Of a stretch of DNA of 64,000 nt, positions 1 to 11,092 are shown piece by piece. The translations under genes and the position numbers were made by a program. How positions within the stretch are numbered: position 1 is the first letter of the stretch; each line of letters begins with the position of its first letter. The notes beneath the pieces were generated by a model. The model was given only the letters and a program-made list of their open reading frames with translations. It searched no databases and was not told the DNA's origin. This DNA is from Maratus speciosus. Its lineage: Eukaryota > Arthropoda > Arachnida > Araneae > Salticidae. The stretch spans positions 22,405,874 to 22,469,873 of the forward strand of contig OZ010795.1 in assembly GCA_963932465.1 (NCBI GenBank). Reading direction: 5' to 3'.

Positions 1-550
1 ACGCGAAAAGCCGCCTTTTAATAACTCAGCAGGAATATGTCTTATTGTTCTGAATTTTCTAGAACAGTCTTATATCTGCAGTCTAATCGTATACTGAAAT
101 TTTTGCATTTCTACGTGCAGTATATTTTGAGATCTAAATAGCCATTTTTAAAGTGAAAACGTTGGTATAATATCGAGGAAGTTCCTAATTTGAAAATCTT
201 GAAAACGGTTCTAACGATTATTTTTAAATTGATACATAATATAAATGTGATTAAGGCGAGGTGAATAACACTTTTCTTTTTTCTGGGAAAACTCTGGTTC
301 GTTAAATAATTCGATTTTTTTTCTCTCGAAAATGACACGGGCGGATTTATTAAAAATCAAATAAATATGTTTCAGATGAACCAAATAACAATTTACTTGT
401 TTCCAGCAAGACTCTTGTTCGTTTTATAATGCGCATGAAAAATCGGACTATATTTGTTCGCCATTCTATGGAAATTTCACCGAAAATGCATGACACTGTA
501 TTCATACACATGCTTTCTTTTTAACCACTTTTGGGGAGAAAAATTTTGTC
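1..550. other. AT-rich sequence without recognisable gene
   Basis: Only short open frames of under 80 codons occur here, none with a recognisable domain or a composition unlike the surroundings. I see no repeat shared with the rest of the window. Confidence 0.6.
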
Positions 551-625
551 TTCCCACTGGCTGAGTGGCTAAGGGCGATCGTTTACTGACCTTAAGATAG
601 GCAGTTCGATACTCACTGGTACGTG
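551..625 (+). repeat. tRNA-like sequence, probable SINE head or tRNA pseudogene
   Basis: The segment reads like the start of a serine/leucine-type tRNA: an A-box-like TGGCTGAGTGGCTAAGGGC at about 558-576 is followed by a B-box-like CAGTTCGATACTC at 602-614. The spacing is roughly that of an internal RNA polymerase III promoter, but the anticodon arm and acceptor stem do not close convincingly, so it is not a functional tRNA. The T-rich sequence after it (644-657) could act as a polymerase III stop. A degenerate SINE head is the likeliest reading. Confidence 0.45.
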
Positions 626-1189
626 TTTTCACATGTGAATGTTTTTATTTTTTTTTAAGTCTGCTAGTTGACCATTATTCTCAGTTCCTTTGTAATTTTT
701 TTAATTGCTATTAAGTTAAATAAAATTACAATTATAATGACGCCAATTTGATGATAATTATTTCATGGCAATTTTTCAACAATAAAAATATTACCATAAA
801 TTTTATAAATATATTTAATTTCAATCACTTTACAAAAAATATACATTAATAATTATTATTTGAATATAAATCACACGATCAGAAACGTAAAAAAATAATT
901 CATTTCAGCTCTTCTTTTTATAATATCATTTTTTATTATTATGACGGTCAATCAATATATAATCACTGACATCCATAATATTATTATTAATATAATTATT
1001 ATTTTCCTTGCATAAAAGCTATTGTGATGTAATAATTCTTTTATAATAAATGATTTAGTTGAAATGTTTTATTTATAAATATCAATGAAGTTTGATAACC
1101 CCGAGACAATTCTTTTTATTTATCTTTGCAATGTTTACAGTTTACATAATAAGCATATCAGAATTCTGGTGTCGCCATCTTTTGACGCA
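626..1189. other. AT-rich sequence, nothing recognised
   Basis: Extremely AT-rich sequence with runs such as ATTATTATTAATA. There is no coding frame or shared repeat that I can support. Confidence 0.6.
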
Positions 1190-2280
1190 ATTGCGTAGTA
1201 TTATAGAGAAATGTTTGATAAAAACGTTGAAGTAGACAGTTTTTAAATCGAAGAATTATTTTAAGAGATATTTAATGTTAAATCTGGATAAAATTGTCTC
1301 ATTAAAAAAGTCTCATAGGAAAAAAATATATATACATGGGAATTTAATCATTTTCATTCAATTTAATCATTCAATAGAAACTCGAAGTTTGCAGAGTGCA
1401 TTTATTATTTTTAACTTGCCTAATTTTTTGACGGTTTATTTCAATTTTAAATTAAAATTTTCAGAATTTCCAGAGATATTTTTTACATATTTTAGAAAAG
1501 GTTATTTTAAATTGTTGCCAAATGTTAAAACAGCGCAAAGAATAATATATCCTTTAAATTAAAAATTTATTCACACGTGACTATTATAAACAGAAAAAAA
1601 TCCTTTTAAATTAGAATTAAATGATAACGTGTTAAAAGCAGGAAAATATTAAACATTACGTCATAAAAATTGTTTTTACACATGCTTACTTAAAATGAAA
1701 GAAAATTATAAAATAATCAATTATTTTCGAATTAGAATTAAATGATTATGCATTAAAAGAAGGAAAACATTGAAAATTACGTCATAAAAATTATATTTAC
1801 ACGTGAATATTAAAAGAAAAAGAAAAATTTTAAATAATAAATTCATTGATATGTGTTAAAAGTCGTAAATGGAGGAAATTACGTCATATTGGCCAAAGTG
1901 GCCAAAACAGTTTACAAAACACATTGCAAAACATATTGCAAAACAGTGTAAATTAAAAAATATATTTATATGAGAGATTTATTTCAAATTTCGAGATGAT
2001 ATTTTTAACTATAGTTGCTAATTTTAAGGTAGCGCAAATAATAATATTATCTTAATAATAAAAATATTTTCAGTTGAATGTTACAAAGAGAAAGGAAAGT
2101 TTGGTGAAAATTATGTCAGATTTAAAACGTTACATTTAAAATCTCTTATTTAAAATCATTTTCTTATAGCGTTGTTAAAAAATACCATAAAGCAAAGACT
2201 CTGTTGACTTAGTTCCTTTTATATTTGGTAATTTTCAAATGTTTAACTAATCTTATTTAATCAAGCAGGGAAACAGCAAC
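1190..2280 (+). repeat. Dispersed repeat family A, copy 1
   Basis: This about 1.1-kb unit reappears inverted at 24320-25610, with co-linear similarity along its whole length: the stretch with GTTTGATAAA and TTTAATGTTAAA near its left end, the stretch with GTTGCCAAAT in the middle, and TTGTTAAAAAATACCA at its right end. An apparent 95-codon frame at 1275-1562 lies inside it. The inverted copy reads similarly there, but neither looks like a known protein. Inside are recurring blocks pairing TTACGTCATA with ACACGTGA about every 100 bp. The type of mobile element is not identifiable from sequence alone. Confidence 0.75.
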
Positions 2281-2364
2281 TAACATCAGCTGATTCGGTT
2301 TTGAAATCCCTCAGTAAAAGGGAAACCCGTTTGCAGTAAGATCGCCATTGATTTTTTAATTATA

Positions 2365-2852
2365 CAGAGCAGCCTCGATTATCCGAGCTAATTGGGACTG
2401 TTAGTAAATCGGAATCGGAAATCTCGGTTAATAGAAACTGTGTGTAAAAACTCGCCGTGCTTGCGAATTTAACATCTCTTTTAAAAAAATATATAGAACG
2501 TTTTTTAAATAATAAAAGTAAATATATGTAAAGTTCTGTTTCACAGCTTAACAAATTTAAAAAGAAAATCAACTACCAGTAGTAAATTTTAAAATGCAAA
2601 TTGAAAAATTTACGAAAGTTCACACAGCCACTGGAAACAAAGCATTGTTCACTATTGACTTCTCAGGGTCCAATGTTTCTTTGGAGTTGAGGGCTTTTGG
2701 GGGCAGAAGGGCCTGTATAGCACGGACAGTGAGCTAAAGAGTGTGGTTATTTTTAAGGCTCATTCAAAAGGGAAAAAAAAATCAGACTTTGTTATCGGCT
2801 CGGTTAACAGAAACCTCGATTAATCGAAGCTCGGTTAATCCAGGTTCTACTA
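2365..2852. mobile_element. pogo/Tigger-type MITE
   Basis: The left end CAGAGCAGCCTCGATTATCC and the right end (reverse complement TAGTAGAACCTGGATTAACC) form eroded terminal inverted repeats. They match the pattern I know for pogo/Tigger elements, CAGTAGAACCTCGATTATCC. Both ends sit next to TA dinucleotides (2363-2364 and 2853-2854), the usual Tc1/mariner/pogo target. Further inverted-repeat-like motifs (CTCGGTTAATAGAAAC, CTCGGTTAACAGAAACC) lie just inside. The 0.49-kb interior has no transposase, so this is a non-autonomous copy. Confidence 0.65.
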
Positions 2853-3140
2853 TAATTCAATCTTCCGTAATCTTTTTAAAGCAGATCAAATTAATGGACT
2901 TTAGCACAAAGTCACATAGCTGATAACTACCATGCTTGTTGGCCACCTTTTTTTTCAAAAAGTTTGCTTCACCTTATTCAATTAATGAGATATCTCCGAT
3001 AAAATAAGTCACATTTTCCTGTTCTAAAATACTGGTATCCAAAAATCGTAGCATGTAACTGACACTACAAGTACTCATGGAACAAGACTATTTTAAGTCT
3101 GATTTTTATTATAGACTATATAAAATTATTAAAAATATAT

Positions 3141-3380
3141 ATTATGATAGGAACTAGCGGGCTTCGTCCGTTATTTACGTTACGGATATAAAAATCATGT
3201 TTTTTTTAGGGAAAAAGAAATAAAAACCTATTTGACGATAGGTTTATAAAGACACATTTTGTATTTGTTATATTTCCGGGGATGAGGAGGGGGGGGGCTA
3301 TTTTGATTAAATATCGCAATTAGTCTACATGGCAGATATAATTATGATAGACACTAGCGGGCTTCGCCCCTCTATGGCGC
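3141..3380 (-). repeat. Two GCGGGC-hairpin termini 200 bp apart (Helitron-like ends?)
   Basis: At 3154 and again exactly 200 bp later at 3354, the sequence ATTATGATAG is followed by ACTAGCGGGCTTCG, or nearly so. On the minus strand this reads as a short GC-rich hairpin ending in CTAG before a T, as in Helitron 3' ends. However, the outside flank ATTATGATAG is also shared, which argues that the repeat extends beyond CTAG. The identity is therefore uncertain. Confidence 0.3.
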
Positions 3381-3810
3381 CTTATGGGTCCAGCTTCCAT
3401 AACTCAGAAACTACCTTTCGGACATCAATGCAACAGATTCCAAACGTTATAATTAACTTAATAATCACCCTATATAGCATTAAAGTAAATTTATGAGTAC
3501 TGCATACTATTTTTTTATCGTAATTTCTGAAGAGAAAAAATTATTTCGGTTCCATTCTTAGGTACTGGTCTGAAAAATTTTGAAAAAGGGGGGAAGGAGG
3601 GGACATGAGACTGCTGTTTGTCAAACAACACAACGGGCTCTGGCTTATTCAACTTGGTTTTTGATGACTTCAATTGGAAGGTGGTTTGTTTAAAAGAGTG
3701 CGTTCCCTGCCCCATGAAAATTGGAACTATTGGTGCTACATCTATGTAAGGATTTAATAATTATAAATTAACATTTTGGATTTATTAATTTAAGGATAAA
3801 GTGTTTTTAA
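3381..3810. other. Unassigned low-complexity sequence
   Basis: Only a short frame of about 66 codons on the minus strand at 3515-3715, overlapping a G-rich run. No domain or shared repeat is visible. Confidence 0.5.
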
Positions 3811-3814
3811 AGGA

Positions 3815-3867
3815 ACTAGGGGATCGAACCCGAGCTCCTCGGGTTACAGAGTATAGGTGAAAACCAT

Positions 3868-3910
<43 letters not shown>
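3815..3910 (-). repeat. tRNA-derived fragment next to a T41 tract
   Basis: On the minus strand GGGTTCGATCCCCTAG at about 3817-3832 matches a polymerase III B box. It is preceded on that strand by a run of 41 A (T at 3870-3910). The order poly(A) then B box is the reverse of a normal SINE tail, so this may be two joined retroposon pieces. No A box is recognisable. Confidence 0.35.
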
Positions 3911-3913
<3 letters not shown>

Positions 3914-4690
3914 TGTAATGTATATTTTAGATTGCCCACTAACATCAAAAAGAAATTCTATCTGAAAAATATCAATTATGCAATCAAATAAAGATTTAAA
4001 ATTTATTAAAAGCGATACTTTCACATGTCACCGCATGCCAGGAGTTAAGATTTTGCGACTTATGGCAGTCTTTTCGATCATTTCAATGCTTTAAGCGCGT
4101 TGTTCAATCACATTTCTGTTAAATTTGTTACTTATTTACATTATTTTATTTATTTTTCTATAGAGGAAGTTTCAATTTTGTTATGGAACATTAGACGGAA
4201 ACAAATGCTGAACTTTTTACATTAAGCGGATTAATCTTTCGTAATCGAGCTACACGTGATAGATAAATTTAAAAATAATTCATGCTTGAAAATCTATATA
4301 TATTTTGCTATCGTACGTGGCACAGAAATCCCGATTATTTGTTAATTATTTAATGGCAACTCTTGAATGAAACGCATATCATTGGTTATTGTGTAATATT
4401 TTTAAAAAGGGAATAAGAATAAATAAAAAAAGGTTACTTAATAACTATAAAACAAAACAATTTATATAATTTAAAAAAATAAAACAAAAGTAAATAAACA
4501 ATTTATTAATAAATAAACAACAGCATCCGTGTTACCATATCAAGCAAAATAACGACAGTTTGGCGCCAGTTAAGTATGCCGGTGCGTATATGACATTGGC
4601 GTCAGAAAAAAAATCGCGCCAAAATGGTGCGTATATGATATCTGTGCCGTCTTTTATTCATCTCATTTCAAATAAAATAAATAAATAAAG
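3911..4690. other. AT-rich sequence with one shared repeat segment
   Basis: Around 4350-4405 the sequence (TTTAATGGCAACTCTTGAAT and AACGCATATCATTGG) is the inverted equivalent of 24830-24900. This marks a second dispersed repeat. The GGTGCGTATATGA motif occurs twice near 4580 and 4628. No gene is seen. Confidence 0.5.
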
Positions 4691-4810
4691 ATATTTTTCC
4701 AGTATAGGTACTTGGCGAAATAGAGAAAAGGTACATGGCGAGAAAAGAAATTTTGCAACGTATTTTCTGGCAACCTGTTGCATCAAAATATTTTTTTCGA
4801 ATAAAACTAC
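4690..4810. repeat. Dispersed repeat fragment, pair with 19231-19330
   Basis: The block with TATAGGTACTTGGCGA, a second TGGCGAG and TATTTTCTGGCAACCT aligns in the same orientation with the block beginning CTATAGGTGTCTTGGCGA near 19231. The copies are clearly diverged. The nature of the family is unknown. Confidence 0.55.
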
Positions 4811-5289
4811 ATAAAAGTTGCTATGATCGCAAAAAGTTCGTACTTTAATGTTAGCTGGGCGCAATTCTCGCCAATAGCATTTTTTAACTCGCTAGCAGCA
4901 TTTTTTATTTTTCGAGGGGTAAATTAAAACATTGCTTTGATGTTGAAATTAAATGGTTTATGGTATTTATTCTTTTCTTTTCTTTTTCTTTTTTTAAAGA
5001 ATTTTTTTTAAGTGAAATTCATGAATTTGAAATGTTTCAGTTTTAAATTAAAGTCATCCATTTTAAAAAAATGAGTGAAAGGATTATATTTTAATCTAAA
5101 TTAATGAAATATGAAAAAATGCGACAGGTACAATGTTTGGCGATTTATCACCTGTACCCGACTAACATAAAAACCGAGTTCTTGATTTCTCTATCAGAAT
5201 CTTCTGATTTGGCGAAGGATTGAGCAAGTAAATTAAAGTATGAATAAAAGTAGCATGATACAATGCCTAGCATACATTTAAGGGAAACC

Positions 5290-5840
5290 AAACTGGTCGC
5301 CACGGGCGGCTAGTTATTTCAAAAACCGCAATAACTCAGTCAATTAAGATATAATTTTCAAACAAATTGCATTTGAAAGTAGTTTTTTTCTCTATTTGAC
5401 GGTGTAAAAATTGAAAATGCGCGATATTTGGAAACTTAAAAAATCGCTGATATAGCACGCATTATAATTTCAATTTTTTTTTTCAGTTTTTATGGGAGAA
5501 TGGCAACAAAAGGTACAGTAATATATTATTTTCTTTCCTCCGTCATTATCTTCCCTCTACTTTCAACCATGGAGCCCATGACTTTCAACAGAAATGGAGT
5601 ACTTCAGTTGCCACAATTACAAAAAATGCATTAAAAACTACAAAAAAATTAATCTCAAAATTAAATTGAGGTACAGCTTTCAAACAAATTGCATTAAAAA
5701 GTACATTTTTTTCCTTATACGACGGTGTAAAAATTTAAAATGTGAGATGTTTAGAAGTTTAAAATTTTGCAGTAAAAAAAAATTGCAAAACCAAAATTTC
5801 ATTTCAAATTTCAAAGTGTTGCCATTCACAAAATGACGTA
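5290..5840. repeat. Degenerate repeat with two internal copies
   Basis: A unit with TTTCAAACAAATTGCATT followed by a GACGGTGTAAAAATT block occurs near 5355 and again near 5678. A related diverged version lies at about 50905-50995. The 80-codon frame at 5594-5836 lies wholly in this repeat and I do not consider it a gene. Confidence 0.55.
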
Positions 5841-6046
5841 TGCGTTACGCACAGATATGTTTGTCCTTTATAATATAGATATCAAATGAAACCCTCTGTG
5901 CGATCTGCGATTATACATACCCAGTTGTTTTTATATACAAACTGCTATAAGGAAAATTGTAATAAAATAGTAAAAATTAAATCTGCATTAAATTCCATAA
6001 GTATCTTTTTTTTAATCATTTTATCACTAACCTCAAAAAAGTAATG

Positions 6047-7196
6047 ATATCAATGCAAAAACCCTTGACGGGTTAAAAGTTTCTGACGCAGCACTTTATC
6101 TTATGCTCTAAGAATTTTAAATGTGGAACTTAAAAATACTGATATCAAATTTTGAGTGACGTTATGCTATTTCTTAAAAAATATATTTGTATTTATTTCA
6201 CCAGTTTATTTTTGTTTTATTTATAATCGCATGTGCAAAAGTTATATGTTCAACATGAAAAGCTGCATAAAATTTTATTCGCTGTTGCTTTATCATTTAC
6301 ATCTCTCATAAATTCAAAATATGTGTTTTAAAAGATATGATATAAAATTTAAGTGACGCCTTGATGTGACTTTAAACGGTTTGTTTTTTAAAATTCAATT
6401 TAAATTATTTTTGACTTGGTTAAAATATTTTTTTTACATCTACACAATACTTTTAATTTTCCAATTCACTGTTAAATATATCACTTTCATTGAATCTATA
6501 CTATGCATTGAAATGTATTTATTTCAATAAATTGATTTATCTTTTGTGTCACGCTATTCAAAATTGTGAGTAAGATTTATGTAAATAGTTTCTTTGCGTC
6601 ATTGTGTCCAAACTACATGAAATGTATGAAAAAGGATAGTTTGACGCAAATAAACCATTTACATAAATCTTACTCACAATTTTGAATAGCGTGACACAAA
6701 AGATAAATCAATTTATTGAAATAAATACATTTCAATGCATAGTATAGATTCAACGAAAGTGATATATTTAACAGTGAATTGGAAAATTAAAAGTATTGTG
6801 TAGATGTAAAAAAAATATTTTAACCAAGTCAAAAATAATTTAAATTGAATTTTAAAAAACAAACCTTTTAAAGTCACATCAAGGCGTCACTTAAATTTTA
6901 TATCATATCTTTTAAAACACATATTTTGAATTTATGAGAGATGTAAATGATAAAGCAACAGCGAATAAAATTTTATGCAGCTTTTCATGTTGAACATATA
7001 ACTTTTGCACATGCGATTATAAATAAAACAAAAATAAACTGGTGAAATAAATACAAATATATTTTTTAAGAAATAGCATAACGTCACTCAAAATTTGATA
7101 TCAGTATTTTTAAGTTCCATATTTAAAATTCTTAGAGCTTAAGATAAAGTGCTGCGTCAGAAACTTTTAACCCGTCAAGGGGTTTTGCATTGATAT
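6047..7196. mobile_element. Foldback element with 555-bp inverted arms
   Basis: The left arm (6047-6601) and right arm (6642-7196) are inverted copies of each other, both 555 bp, separated by a 40-base spacer. I noticed only about ten differences on reading, for example TTCATTG against the complement of CGAAAG, so the arms are young or homogenised. The outer ends read ATATCAATGCAAAA and TTTTGCATTGATAT. There is no long open frame and no transposase. I could not define a target duplication. The right end lies within about ten bases of the start of the recognisable Tc1 relic. A snapback transposon or a segmental inverted duplication are the alternatives. Confidence 0.85.
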
Positions 7197-7204
7197 GTTA
7201 TTCA

Positions 7205-7992
7205 TACAATGCGCGACGACACGTTATGCTGTGAGGAGCATTTTCTAGAAAAGTTGTCGGTCCGTTAGTTGAATGCTGCAACAAGCTGAATGATGCAATG
7301 TATAAAGATATCTTTCAAGATCACTTGCTGGCTTATGGGAGGAAAAAGTTTTTTCGCAACTATTTGTTTCAGCATGATAACGACCCAAAGTATACTGAAT
7401 GTATTCTTTTAGTCGTTATCATGCTGTCGTTATCAGCTCATCAAGCAGTGGCTTTCGCACAAGAAAACCACTTTTGAAATGGCCAGCGCAATCACCCGAT
7501 CTGAATCCAATAGAAAATCTTTGGAACGAACTTGGGAAATGCGAGCGGAATTATAAATATCCCAATTCAGCAGAATTTCCCAAAAATTGCGAGAAGAGTG
7601 GAAAAAGATTTCCATAGACAATCGTCAACCGTTCATTGAATAATTATTAATTATTAAGATGCAATGATTGAATAGATGCCACGTCGCTGCGCCGCAGTAC
7701 TTATTGATAAACGTATGTCGACAAAATACTAATTGTAAATGTTATTTTCACTGTTATTTTCTATTATCACACCATTTTTAACAAACTATCCAAGGTGGCC
7801 GGAAAATTTTCAGAACATGCGTTTTCCTTTCCAATTAATTTTGTCAATTACATTTATTGATATTTATTTGTTATTCCATAAATAAATTCCGAGCTATTAT
7901 TCCTATAAAATGTATAAGTATCCTCTTCGTATGGGCATACTTACAAATTAATCAAAAACTTTACGCTGGCCGGAAACTTTTGACCGCCACTG
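7205..7992 (+). pseudogene. Tc1-family transposase, 3' half, dead
   Basis: Reading the plus strand across frames gives the middle and C-terminal half of a Tc1 transposase. First comes a GAFSRKVVGPLVE block, with a stop where tryptophan of the VMVWG motif is expected. Then follow FQHDNDPKYT with the second catalytic aspartate, and [17 protein letters not shown] with the catalytic glutamate. Between these last two there is a frame change and a short local inverted repeat. The N-terminal DNA-binding half and first aspartate are absent; the sequence begins beside the foldback element. The downstream end, GGCCGGAAACTTTTGACCGC running to CACTG at 7992 and followed by TA, is a typical Tc1 terminal repeat and fixes the 3' boundary. 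Confidence 0.85.
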
Positions 7993-9447
7993 TATATGTG
8001 TACTAGGTTGCATAAAATTCGTACCACATTAGTGAAATATTACAACTGAATGCATCAAAATTGGAGATTATTGGCAGCTCTTGACAGGCTAAGTTACTTA
8101 GCAGTTGACAATTTTAGTTAGTTACATTAATTTATTGGTAGTAGTGTGATTGGCCAAGTCCAATCGAAACACCAGGGATTCATTAAGGAGTCGAATTATA
8201 TTCCGATGGTCAGGTCATACGAGTAGTAAGGTAAAAGATTAAGAAATCCGGTGGTTACACCATTAAAACAGAGCCAAATGTCACTTTAAAAGGTTTATTT
8301 AGTCACACATCAAAACATGAATAACTCCCACATCACGAGAGTTTCCCTATAGCTTTTAAGCTAGAGCACGAATCACTACTTCCTGCTAAAACGATCTTAA
8401 TCAACAAATTTAGACGATATACTAGGCGCCAAGACACCTGGTAACAGACTTTTAAAACAATCGAGCAACTCCAGATTTCTCTGCTCTGAGCTCATGCACG
8501 GTGGGTATGTTAGCACTTGCGTAGGAAGACAGATTGAAATGTAAATTTTAGGACAAAGCCATTCAGATTCAGAAGCGAGCCACACAGTGTAATGGGCTCT
8601 GTTACTCAACCAATGGAGAACGAGAGAGGAGCGTAATAGGGAATGCGTTCCATTTAGGATAAATCGCTGTGAAACATAATCAGTCGTTTAATCAGTAGTT
8701 TTATAAAATCGTTTCGTAAATTCGTTTCCTTAGAATTTTATGTATAAAGTTTTGACATTGGCCATTTGATAGCTCCTGATTGAATTTCTTATAATGTAAT
8801 CCCTGTAATGTAGAACTTTCGTAACATTGCTACAGTATATGAGTCCTACACAGCGTGTGTGCCCTGTGCTAGAAATGAAATTGAACAGGAACTGAAAAGA
8901 GCAATAAGCAAGTTATGTTTTGTTGGAGTACCAACCATTCTCGGGTCTCTTGCTCGATGTAATAGAAGGAGACCACATTTTACTTGTAGAGAAAACATTT
9001 GAACTAATCTAGTTTTTATACACAGGATAAAACATGCTGATACCGCCAGCATTTAGTTAAGATGTGCCTATTTCGTTTTAGAAATTTACAAAAGAAACAA
9101 TTTTAACTAAAATGATACAAAATTAAGGTATGTTTTTTATTAAAAAAATTTTGTGCTAATTTATAATAATATAAAATTATTTATACATATATAATAATCT
9201 ATGCGAGATTTATACACGGTTTAGCTGATAATGAAAGACGGAAATACGTATCTGCTTCGCACTTAAAACAGAATAACTCTAGGATAGATTGCCATAGTTT
9301 TTAAAGATTGAAATAAAAATTCTTAAAATGCAAATACAAGAAATATTGATGCATATTTAAAATTCTTATACATATGCTCATAACATTTTATGCGAAAAAT
9401 AATTAAATATTGAAAACAAAAGTGTTAAACAACATTGAAATTAAAAT
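7993..9447. other. Non-coding sequence with a shared repeat at 8650-8790
   Basis: The stretch around 8660-8745 (GCTGTGAAACATAATCAGTC, AATTCGTTTCCTTAG) aligns in the same orientation with 54695-54790, so both are copies of one dispersed repeat. The other short frames here have no recognisable features. Confidence 0.5.
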
Positions 9448-10576
9448 GGCAGATGGCCATCTCTCCTTTAAGCCAAGGAGAGATGGCTATCCAATACAAG
9501 AAAGAAAAAGTGAAGTTAAATAGCAAAATAATAACACATCTCATGTAGTTAATCATGAACAACATATAGCAGTTTGTAAAGATGCAGTTATATGATGAAA
9601 AATGAAAGAATAAAACCCGAATAAACAAAATTTGAAGTATAATTTCAATACTTCACTTTTCGTAAAATCTTACCACAATCTTGAAGGTCTTGATAATTTG
9701 AACACGTTTCATGGAACCACTTCAGGTACCTTATGCACTGTATCCAGACATCCTTTTTGGATGTGATATTATATTGTTTTTCACGACCAACACAGTGATC
9801 CTAATCCAATTCTATTTACTCGAAATCTGTGAAATCTGATAATTTAAAGGTATTTCATTTTCTTCGCTACTGGAGATGTCGTGTTTTTTTTCTCGCATTA
9901 ATTTTAGGCTTATTACGTTAATTTAGTTTATTTATCAACTTTATCAGTTTCTGTTATGAAAGTTTCCGACTTTTTTCAGTATTTTCTGAAACAATTAAAT
10001 TGTTAGGTCTTATTACATTATTATTATTATTATTATTATTATTAAAATATTTATATTAGTTAAAATTTAAATAATCATATCAATTAATATATTTATAAAC
10101 TTAAACATTATCTATTTATTTTAAATTTATTTATATTTAGTTAAAATCGTCAGTCCGTATAATTTTTAAATATTGATTAAAGGTGGCCATCTCTCCTAGA
10201 TTTCATGTGGCCATCTCTCCTGAAATTGAAGGACTGATGGTCACCCAATTTAAAGCATCAATAGCCATTGTGCGTCTTTATTTTAGGTTTAGAAGTAAAG
10301 ATTAGAATATTTACGTGCCTTAAAAGTCCATATAGTAAAAAATATATATAACGTACGTACTGCAAAACATTCAGATACCTAAGTCAAAAAAATATTCAAC
10401 CACTAAATTAAATAAACATTAAAATTACACTTACTTTTTATAATCGAAAAACACAACTGTAAGTCGCAATAAATAAACTCGTTGAACTATTTCCTACGAA
10501 CAAAATTTATGTTGCAATCTATGATCAAGTTTTGGAAATATTTAGAGTGGCCATCTCTCCTCTATGGCCATCTACC
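9448..10576. mobile_element. Candidate DNA transposon with repeated TGGCCATCTCTCCT
   Basis: The left end GGCAGATGGCCAT (9448-9460) and the right end ATGGCCATCTACC (10564-10576) form a 13-bp imperfect inverted repeat. The motif TGGCCATCTCTCCT occurs at 9454, 10184, 10208 and 10548, and in inverted form at about 9475-9488. There it forms a 13-bp perfect hairpin stem with a 6-base loop (9456-9487). Terminal plus subterminal repeats suit a non-autonomous DNA transposon. I found no clear target duplication and no transposase. A (TTA)n run lies at 10013-10043. Confidence 0.5.
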
Positions 10577-11090
10577 TTAGAGTTAACCTAAATTAATATA
10601 GCCCGATGATTTAATTGCAATAGAATATAAAAGAAAAATTTACTCAGTAAAAATTAAATATAAAATCTAAAAATAAAATATATCAGTATTTCAATACCAC
10701 GTTCTTATTACTAGATATATATACGAAAATAATATGGTTGATTCGAATCTTCAATACTTGATGTCGTTAAATAATAAGGAGCAATACTGAAACATTTTAT
10801 CTACACATCCTTCAACCGTTTTTGGAATTTTTGTAAAGGGATGTGCCAAAAAGTCATTTCAAGGTGCGTATATCGGGAGAGTGGTGGGGGGGGGGGCTTT
10901 CTTATTTGTACATTACTACGAGAAATCCATAATATCCTTGTCGCGGAGATACATTCTTCACTTAAACACTAGTGGAAAAGTGAAAAAGTAAAGTTGAAGG
11001 TCAAAAACATTAAACTTCTTTAATTGTAAATATATTCAAGCTGAAAGATTAAGCAAACATTGAAGCATATTACATTTATGGGAACGTCCA
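10577..11090. other. AT-rich sequence, nothing recognised
   Basis: Contains a 12-base G run near 10888. No gene and no repeat that I can connect elsewhere. Confidence 0.5.
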
Positions 11091-11092
11091 CT

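Noticed and set aside
551..625. Functional tRNA gene
   Set aside because: A and B boxes are present but the acceptor and anticodon stems do not pair convincingly.
1275..1562. 95-codon frame seen also in an inverted copy at 25.2-25.4 kb
   Set aside because: The similarity is explained by the 1.1-kb dispersed repeat, and copy 2 does not keep the full frame.
3785..4024. Open frame with a long lysine run on the minus strand
   Set aside because: It is only the T41 tract read in reverse, flanked by a tRNA-derived fragment.
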